This document shows, in pieces, positions 31,503 to 36,774 of a DNA stretch of 36,774 nt (the first letter of the stretch is position 1; each line of letters opens with the position of its first letter). The DNA is from an uncultured Bacilli bacterium. GTDB lineage: Bacteria; Bacillota_I; Bacilli_A; RF39; UBA660. Under the pieces are notes generated by a model. The model saw only the letters and a list, made by a program, of their open reading frames with translations. It was not told where the DNA came from and did not search any database. A program made the position numbers and the translations under genes. The stretch covers positions 1-36,774 of the forward strand of contig CAKOLL010000011.1 of assembly GCA_934096295.1 (NCBI GenBank), read 5' to 3'.

Positions 31503-33036
31503 TTTATCATCAAGTTATGGTATAAATTCACATAGATTAATTGGTGCCATTATAGATCATTTGGGTAGATCATCTATTCCAGGATTAAATAAAGAGGAAT
31601 TTTTAGAAAAAATTAGTTCTTTATTTGATTTAATTAAAGAGTTTGAAAATCAGTATACTTTAAATGATGAAATAATCGGAAATATTGGATTTATAATCAA
31701 AAATGGAATTTTTCCAAAAAATGTTGAAGAACTTGAAGATTTTACTGGTAAAATAAAAGGAATGCTATCTGAAAATATAAATACTAATAATGACATAAGT
31801 GCTTTAAAAGATGACTTACTACATGCTTTATTTGGAATGGATTTAATAGATGCTGAATTTTTCGTTAAAGCTTTTGATGTAGAAGGCTTATCACCTGAAT
31901 TAGCATTAAATGAAGGTGTAATAGAACTCACAACTATAAAAAAGATATTAGGTTGTGAAGATATTGATAAATTAAAGGAAGTTGCAACAACTTTAATAAA
32001 TGGTACTGAATTTAAAATTAATTTATTTAATAATAGTTTGATTGAAGAAAATCTTTTATTACTTTATGCTAATGAATTTAATAAATGCAAGCCTAAATTT
32101 AATGAATCAAATATATTAACAACTATAGATGGTATTAATGTTTACGATTCAGGAGATCAATTTTATTCAATTGTAAAAACTTTAGGTGCTTTCTCAGAAG
32201 ATGGAAATGGACAAGTAAATTATTACGAAGAATGGAATAATGATAGGTATAGGAGTCATATAAACGCTGTAAGTTTAATAAGAAATGATAATTTAGCATT
32301 TGCAGAGCAAGATGGAAAACTACATATAAAATTAGGTTTTTATGATTTTGATGAAACAATGTTTTTAGGTGGTGGCAATAAAGATATTGATAGTACCCCA
32401 AATAGTAGAAATATGGGTGTAAAAATACATTCTAAATTAAGCCTACCTAGTAAATTCATAGATAGTACAAGAAAATGGCATAACGAATTAGACTTTGAAA
32501 GAAAAAACACTGATCCACGAAACCCACATTTCAAAAAAAATCCAGATTTTATTATTCTGGATCAAGAATGCGAAGATATTTCACAACTTAGTGTAGAAGA
32601 GCAAAAACAATTTGAAGAATATAGAAATAATACTATTAAAGCAGCAAAAGAATTTGGAAATCTTCCAATATCAGTAATAAATAGAGAAAGAATTGCACGA
32701 AATGAAAACAATTTAATTAGAAAAATGTTAGATGACTATAATGTTTCTCATGATATGGGATTACTAAAAAATATAATTATAAAATTTAATAATAATAGAA
32801 ATGGTTGTAGAGGACCACAACATAAATATATTCGTGAAAAATACTTTTCTAATCAGTATTTTCAAGAGATACTTAATGAAATTGATAGTATCATACCAGA
32901 AAATCAAAAAGAATTCTTTTATGAATTTGTAAAAAATGAACATGAAGAGATGGCTGGTTGTTATTATGATAATACAACAGAAGATATGCCTATTCAACCA
33001 AATGAATTATCTAAAAGAGGTGGTTTAAATGTCTAA
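31495..33036 (+). pseudogene. C-terminal part of the same large hypothetical protein
   Basis: The frame is open from the poly-A run onward (IVDLSSSYGINSHRLIGAII...) to TAA 33034-33036. Without the upstream part its only visible starts, such as TTG 31561, have no SD, which supports one split gene. It has a helical middle (~residues 160-330 of the joined protein), then GKLHIKLGFYDFDETMFLGG, DPRNPHFKKNPDFIILDQE and KEFGNLPISVINRERIARNE. No family is recognised. The ATG of a further small ORF overlaps its 3' end (33029). Second operon of the accessory block headed by an RNA-like element. Confidence 0.7.
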
Positions 33037-33103
33037 AAAAGAAAATGATAAAAAAAAATTATATGAGTTGTGCTTAAAAATTATTTCAATATTAAAGAAA
33101 TGA
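33029..33103 (+). pseudogene. 5' end of a small gene cut short at the IS256 element
   Basis: ATG 33029 overlaps the preceding ORF and has the SD GAGGTGG (33018-33024). It encodes only 24 residues (MSKKENDKKKLYELCLKIIS...) before TGA 33101-33103. The IS256 inverted repeat begins within a few bases of this stop, so the reading frame was probably truncated or altered by the insertion. A real 24-residue peptide cannot be excluded. Confidence 0.45.
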
Positions 33104-33129
33104 GTATGTAAATAATTTTGTGTAAAGAT

Positions 33130-33176
33130 AAATCCTTTCTATGGTAATATAGAAATATATAACCAAGGAAGGATTT
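33130..33176 (+). promoter_or_regulatory. Transposase promoter with an SD-sequestering hairpin
   Basis: AAATCCTTTCTATGGT (33130-33145) pairs with ACCAAGGAAGGATTT (33162-33176), with small bulges. The right arm holds the transposase SD (AAGGAAGGA). The left arm overlaps the extended -10 TGGTAATAT (33142-33150), so it is absent from transcripts started at the element's own promoter but present in transcripts entering from outside. Confidence 0.65.
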
Positions 33177-33181
33177 TTGGT

Positions 33182-34390
33182 ATGAAAGAAAATAAAAATA
33201 ATGAAGTTGTTAAATATTTATTAGAAAATTATGATATTAAAAATGCAAATGATATTGCTTATGCATTAAAAGATATGTTTAAAGATACTATTCAAACTAT
33301 GATGAATGCTGAATTTGATTCATCTATGGGTTATGAAAAAAGTGATAATAAAATAGAAAAATCAAACTATAGAAATGGCTATTCTTCTAAAAAGGTAAAA
33401 AGTCAATTTGGTGAATTTGATTTAACTATCCCTATGGATAGAAATGCCGAATTTGAACCACAAATTGTTCCTAAAAATAAAAGAGATATTTCTGGAATTG
33501 AAGAGAAAGTTATAAATCTCTATGGTAAAGGTTTATCTACTAGAGAAATAAGTGATTCCATCGAAGATATTTATGGAGTTCAATTATCTGCTACAATGAT
33601 TAGCAATATTACTGATGCTGTTCTAGAAGAAATAGAAGAATGGCAAAAAAGGCCGCTAAAAGAAGTTTATCCAATTGTTTTTATTGATGCAGTGCATTTT
33701 AATGTTAAACAAGAAAATGTTATAGTTAAAAAAGCAGCTTATGTCATTCTTGGGGTTACTACAGAAGGATTTAAGGAAGTACTAGGAATATGGATTGGAG
33801 AAAATGAATCAGCTAAATATTGGTTAGGAACCTTAAATGAATTAAAGAATCGTGGAGTCAAAGACATATTAATTATCTGTTCTGATGGATTAAAAGGCAT
33901 AAATGAAGCAATTAAAGCAGTTTATCCAAATGCTATGCAGCAAAGATGCATTGTTCATTTGATTAGAAACTCAGTTAAATTTGTTTCTTATAAACATTTA
34001 AAAGAATTTTGTAATGATTTAAGAACTATATATAAATCAAATAATGAAAAGGAGGCACGAGAAAATTTAGAAAAAGTAAAAGATAAATGGAATTCCATTT
34101 ATCCAACAAGTTTAAAAGTTTGGGAAGATAACTGGGAAGCAATTTGTACTTTATTCAATTATTCTAAAGAATTGAGAAGAATAATGTATACAACTAATGC
34201 TATTGAAAGTTTAAATCGTTCTTATCGAAAATATACTAAGACTAAAGGTGTATTTACTAGTGATAATTCTTTAATGAAATGCTTATTTTTAGCTACTAAA
34301 AATGTAGAAAAAAAGTGGACTACTAGATACCCTAATTGGGATATGATTTATAATGAACTTAATATTTTATATCCTGAACGATTAAATTGA
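33182..34390 (+). CDS. IS256-family transposase
   Basis: 402 residues, full length for the family. N-terminal YRNGYSSKKVKSQFGEFDL and the catalytic DDE triad: Asp169 in VFIDAVHFNV, Asp235 in ICSDGLKGI, and Glu342 in TTNAIESLNRSYRK. QQRCIVHLIRNS, the usual IS256 signature between the second Asp and Glu, is present. The ORF is uninterrupted, so the element may still be mobile. It starts at ATG 33182 after the SD AAGGAAGGA, which lies in a hairpin. Confidence 0.95.
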   Translation: MKENKNNEVVKYLLENYDIKNANDIAYALKDMFKDTIQTMMNAEFDSSMGYEKSDNKIEKSNYRNGYSSKKVKSQFGEFDLTIPMDRNAEFEPQIVPKNKRDISGIEEKVINLYGKGLSTREISDSIEDIYGVQLSATMISNITDAVLEEIEEWQKRPLKEVYPIVFIDAVHFNVKQENVIVKKAAYVILGVTTEGFKEVLGIWIGENESAKYWLGTLNELKNRGVKDILIICSDGLKGINEAIKAVYPNAMQQRCIVHLIRNSVKFVSYKHLKEFCNDLRTIYKSNNEKEARENLEKVKDKWNSIYPTSLKVWEDNWEAICTLFNYSKELRRIMYTTNAIESLNRSYRKYTKTKGVFTSDNSLMKCLFLATKNVEKKWTTRYPNWDMIYNELNILYPERLN

Positions 34391-34512
34391 TCTTTGAAAA
34401 TTATTCAATTTATGTTATTATTATGGTAACAAAAAGAGACTGATATAATCAATCTCAAATATCTTTATTACCATGGATTGGTAACTTTACACAAAGTTTT
34501 TTACACTCTCTG

Positions 34513-34541
34513 AAGAGATGATAATTAATCATCTCTTTTTT
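34513..34541 (+). terminator. Rho-independent terminator beyond the IS
   Basis: AAGAGATGAT (34513-34522) / ATCATCTCTT (34528-34537) with a T-run on the plus strand. It overlaps the stop codon of the minus-strand endolysin and may have ended the operon that the IS interrupted. Confidence 0.7.
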
Positions 34542-35263
34542 AAATAGTCTAAGGAAACATAACCATTTTTGATTTTAGCCCAATTTCCATTAATTTCTAA
34601 TACTTCGCATATGACACCTTTAACTAAACCATTGACTTTACGACCACTTATTTCCATATTTTGTAAACGTTGATCACATTCTAGTTCAGCATATTTTAAA
34701 TATGTATAATTAGTACCAGGTCCCTTTCGAACATGTAAATAATTACTAGCTGTTACTTCATAAATATTGCTACTATCAGTTTTTTCTTCATTTTCTTTAA
34801 AATCCACATGACCATATCCTAAAATTCTTGTGTCGGTTAACTTGTACTTAGCACTTTCAACTCTGTTATTACGATTACCTTCAATAGTATAAACATAAGT
34901 ATTATCAATACTAGTAACAATACCTACATGATCAGGTGTGCCTTTACTTTTCCAATTAATAAATATTATATCTGCTTTGCTTGGTTTAAAGTTTCTATTA
35001 AAAAAGTTTTTATTATTTTTGAAAAAATCCATAAAAGTATAAGTACCAGCTGCTTTTTTAATATATTTTAAAGCATTAGCTTTGTTAAAAATATAGCAGA
35101 TAAATTTGCAACACCAAGGTCCTGGATCAGAACCATACCATACACCATATTTAGTATAATCACGATTACCAGCATTTAAAGTTTTACTATCTAAATTCTT
35201 ATTGCTCTTTTTTTCAATATAGCCAATTTCTAATTTAGCATATTCAATTATCTTGTCGCGCAT
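34529..35263 (-). CDS. CHAP/NlpC-type endolysin with SH3 domain
   Basis: 244 residues from the ATG at 35263, chosen by AGGTGA five bases upstream. Residues ~1-155 are a CHAP-like cysteine amidase: GPWCCKFICYIF (Cys51 the likely nucleophile, Cys52 next to it), PDHVGIVTSI (His112) and YTIEGN. Residues ~172-243 are an SH3b wall-binding domain (YLHVRKGPGTNY, GNWAKIKNGYVSLDYL). It has no signal peptide, and the gene overlaps the holin gene upstream by 20 bases, the usual phage lysis cassette. No other phage genes are seen nearby. Confidence 0.87.
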   Translation of the reverse strand: MRDKIIEYAKLEIGYIEKKSNKNLDSKTLNAGNRDYTKYGVWYGSDPGPWCCKFICYIFNKANALKYIKKAAGTYTFMDFFKNNKNFFNRNFKPSKADIIFINWKSKGTPDHVGIVTSIDNTYVYTIEGNRNNRVESAKYKLTDTRILGYGHVDFKENEEKTDSSNIYEVTASNYLHVRKGPGTNYTYLKYAELECDQRLQNMEISGRKVNGLVKGVICEVLEINGNWAKIKNGYVSLDYLKKR

Positions 35264-35570
35264 TATTTTCACCTTTTTTCTTAATGTTTTCTAGTGTTTT
35301 GATATTTGTTGTTTTTTTTAGTAAGTTAAAAATTGCTTCAGCTCCAACAAATGTAAATACTCCTACCCATATAGCATATTTTAAGGTGTATTCAGTGAAT
35401 GTTAATGCAAAAGATGTTCCTATTAGTAATGAAATGATAAAAGATGCTAAAACCGTAACACAATCATTTTTTAATAAATGACATTTGATCTTTTGAACAA
35501 ACAGGGTACTAATAGCTCCAGATATTAAAGATAATCTAAGTAATTCATAAAATGTTTCAAAATTGTCCAT
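35244..35570 (-). CDS. Holin-like phage lysis protein
   Basis: 108 residues; SD AAGGAGG before the ATG at 35570. About three hydrophobic segments (~10-25, 38-57, 64-85) and a highly charged C-terminal tail (KKTTNIKTLENIKKK) fit a holin. Placed immediately before the endolysin and overlapping it. Holins open the membrane for the endolysin. Either a prophage remnant or a lysis pair kept for host use. Confidence 0.75.
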   Translation of the reverse strand: MDNFETFYELLRLSLISGAISTLFVQKIKCHLLKNDCVTVLASFIISLLIGTSFALTFTEYTLKYAIWVGVFTFVGAEAIFNLLKKTTNIKTLENIKKKGENNARQDN

Positions 35571-35644
35571 AAAACCTCCTTCACTTTAATATATGTTCAA
35601 AATAAAAATAGCAAAATTTAAAACTCCTATATAGATTTAAATTA

Positions 35645-35690
35645 TGTTATAATATATTTGCTTGACTAAAGAAATTAGATAATATATAAT
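35645..35690 (+). promoter_or_regulatory. Tandem promoters of the exporter gene
   Basis: P1: extended -10 TGTTATAAT (35645-35653). P2: TTGACT (35662-35667), 17-base spacer, TATAAT (35685-35690), close to consensus. SD AGAGGGG at 35702-35708, ATG 35715. Confidence 0.75.
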
Positions 35691-35714
35691 TTTTAACAAA
35701 AAGAGGGGAATTTT

Positions 35715-36557
35715 ATGAAAGAAATAATAATCGATACCTTAGTTGATTCTTTAAAATTGTTACCATTTTTATTTGTAGCATTTTTTATTATTGAATTAAT
35801 TGAACATAAATTAGATAAAAAAAATAAAAATTTAATTGCTAAAAATACTAAATTTGGTCCAACAATTGGAGCTTTATTAGGTTTAGTTCCTCAATGTGGT
35901 TTTTCTGTTATGGCAACTAATCTTTATGTGACTCGTATAATAAGTTTAGGAACTTTAATAGCAATTTATTTGTCGACTTCAGATGAAATGATTCCGATTC
36001 TGTTAGCTGATGGTAGTTCATTTAAAACTATTGCTTTAATTTTAAGCATTAAATTTATTGTCGGTATGCTAAGTGGTTACCTTATTGACTTATTTTTGAG
36101 GAAACAAAAAAAACCTAAAGAAGATTATGAAATATGTGAAAATGAAAATTGTCATTGTGAAAAAAGTTTATTAGTTTCTTCCTTAATTCATACTTTTAAA
36201 ATATTAGTTTTTCTAATAATTATAACTTTTATTTTAAATGTTTTGTTTGAATATGTAGGTAATAATGTTTTAACTAGTATTTTTATGAAGAATAGTATTT
36301 TTGGACCATTTTTAACAAGTTTAATTGGTTTAATTCCTAATTGTGGATCTTCAATTATAATTAGTAAACTATACTTAGAAGGAATGATTTCTTTAGGGGC
36401 AACTATATCAGGATTGTTAACTGGTAGTGGGGTCGCTTTATTAGTATTATTTAGGACAAATAAGAATTTAAAAGAAAATTTTTTAATATTAATGCTTGTT
36501 TATTTAATAGGAGCATTGGCTGGAATTATCATAAGTTTAATTGAACTCTTAGTTTAA
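35715..36557 (+). CDS. Putative heavy-metal/manganese exporter (ArsP_2-like)
   Basis: 280 residues, about eight to ten membrane helices in two homologous halves. Each half carries a matching motif: GLVPQCGFSVMATNLYVTRI (~56-75) and GLIPNCGSSIIISKLYLEGM (~208-227), both followed by ISLGT/ISLGA. A cytoplasmic loop has a cysteine cluster (ENENCHCEK, ~142-150). This is the layout of the Putative 10TM heavy-metal exporter family (ArsP_2), often annotated as an arsenic efflux or manganese transporter. Substrate unproven. Strong P2 promoter and own terminator. Confidence 0.82.
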   Translation: MKEIIIDTLVDSLKLLPFLFVAFFIIELIEHKLDKKNKNLIAKNTKFGPTIGALLGLVPQCGFSVMATNLYVTRIISLGTLIAIYLSTSDEMIPILLADGSSFKTIALILSIKFIVGMLSGYLIDLFLRKQKKPKEDYEICENENCHCEKSLLVSSLIHTFKILVFLIIITFILNVLFEYVGNNVLTSIFMKNSIFGPFLTSLIGLIPNCGSSIIISKLYLEGMISLGATISGLLTGSGVALLVLFRTNKNLKENFLILMLVYLIGALAGIIISLIELLV

Positions 36558-36586
36558 AATATGAATTGTTTAATTCATATTTTTTT
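36557..36586 (+). terminator. Rho-independent terminator
   Basis: AAATATGAATT (36557-36567) / AATTCATATTT (36572-36582) with a T-run. Confidence 0.85.
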
Positions 36587-36646
36587 CAAAATGTTAACAA
36601 CTATTTTAAATATTTAAATTAATGATATATTAAATAAGGTAATAGA

Positions 36647-36703
36647 ATGGTAGAATCAGATGAGAATATAAGTGAAATTATTTATAATAATAAAAAACTT
36701 TAG
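36647..36703 (+). other. Possible 18-residue peptide ORF ahead of hairpins
   Basis: An extended -10-like box (TGATATATT, 36623-36631), a weak SD (AAGG) and ATG 36647 precede an 18-codon ORF (MVESDENISEIIYNNKKL). A palindrome and a strong terminator follow. Could be a leader peptide/attenuator or a gene remnant. Confidence 0.25.
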
Positions 36704-36718
36704 TTTTGCAGCAAAACT
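36702..36718. repeat. 17-base palindrome
   Basis: AGTTTTGC-A-GCAAAACT. It can form a hairpin just after the 18-codon ORF, or serve as a protein-binding site. Confidence 0.5.
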
Positions 36719-36732
36719 TTGCAAAGCCTTAT

Positions 36733-36757
36733 AAAAAAAGGGCAGAAGCCCTTTTTT
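36733..36757. terminator. Bidirectional terminator
   Basis: AAAAAAGGGC / GCCCTTTTTT with an AGAA loop: T-run on both strands. It may serve a gene beyond the window edge. Confidence 0.85.
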
Positions 36758-36774
36758 GAGTGTTGTGTAATATT

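Larger units (their letters stand above)
33107..34505 (+). mobile_element. Complete IS256-family insertion sequence
   Basis: About 1.4 kb. The left end (33107-33127) and the right end (34485-34505) are inverted repeats identical at 19 of 21 positions, with the shared core TTTGTGTAAAG. Weaker similarity (GAG) may extend the ends to about 33102 and 34510. It contains one intact transposase gene. No 8-9-base target duplication is obvious next to either end. Confidence 0.88.

Noticed and set aside
33098..34514. Target-site duplication around the IS256 element
   Set aside because: Sequences flanking either plausible pair of ends do not match over 8-9 bases.
1..36774. Possible reassigned TGA (Trp) code, given the Mollicute-like AT content
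   Set aside because: TGA ends several genes exactly where SDs, overlaps or terminators follow (for example 6662-6664, 4062-4064, 3841-3843), and Trp is encoded by TGG throughout.
1..36774. tRNA, rRNA or CRISPR arrays
   Set aside because: Looked for CCA-ended cloverleaf-like stretches, rRNA-like higher-GC blocks and regularly spaced repeats; none were seen.

Overview
The window is a strongly AT-rich stretch of a Gram-positive-type bacterial chromosome. Evidence for this is Shine-Dalgarno (SD) sequences of the AGGTGA/GGAGG kind, a class B-like sortase, a lipobox lipoprotein, LiaF/LiaG-like membrane proteins, YtrA-type GntR regulation and sigma-A promoters. TGA is used as an ordinary stop (for example at 6662-6664 and 4062-4064), so this is not a Mycoplasma/Spiroplasma code. 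The look is that of a low-GC Bacillota/Bacilli lineage, possibly an uncultured gut Bacilli or Mollicutes-like group; that placement is an inference.

Layout. 1-7.7 kb: a secreted, apparently catalytically dead NlpC/P60-like protein, three unrecognised proteins, a P2A-type Ca2+ ATPase and a compact M3-like zinc peptidase. 7.7-8.05 kb: an IS4-type transposase remnant and terminators. 8.05-10.8 kb: a sortase (minus strand), divergent from a liaF-liaG-like pair and a probably leaderless small membrane protein. 10.8-13.7 kb (minus strand): a tight ku - ligase - (phosphoesterase-polymerase) operon, a bacterial end-joining system with LigD split into two polypeptides. 13.8-17.6 kb: two paralogous HipA-like kinases flanking a self-regulated YtrA-type GntR/ABC transporter operon. 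17.6-18.3 kb: a rhodanese lipoprotein and a frameshifted MazG-like gene. 18.4-23.2 kb: a small conserved protein, a 3-hydroxyacyl-CoA dehydrogenase, small membrane proteins, an HTH-membrane protein, a Nudix hydrolase and a frameshifted HD hydrolase. 23.2-33.1 kb is accessory in character: a tandem-HTH regulator divergent from a coiled-coil protein, broken small ORFs, a large secreted metallopeptidase-like protein, a TraX-like protein, an IS3 remnant, a short RlmN/Cfr-like radical SAM protein, then two unknown gene modules. Each module is headed by a minus-strand element that looks like a small RNA with its own promoter and terminator. 33.1-34.5 kb: a complete IS256-family element. 34.5-35.6 kb: a holin/endolysin pair. 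35.7-36.6 kb: a heavy-metal/manganese exporter-like membrane protein.

Three patterns stand out. First, many genes start a few tens of bases after an extended -10 box (TGnTATAAT-like), giving very short leaders. Second, at least five genes between 18 and 33 kb are broken by what looks like a one-base change, mostly in A or T runs, while the first 17.9 kb shows none. This is either real decay, slippage, or homopolymer sequencing error. Third, the two minus-strand RNA-like elements (about 29.97-30.08 and 30.87-30.99 kb) resemble one another and sit directly upstream of, and divergent from, two unrecognised operons. Together with the Cys-rich ~648-residue protein of the second operon, they are the best candidate here for an undescribed system.
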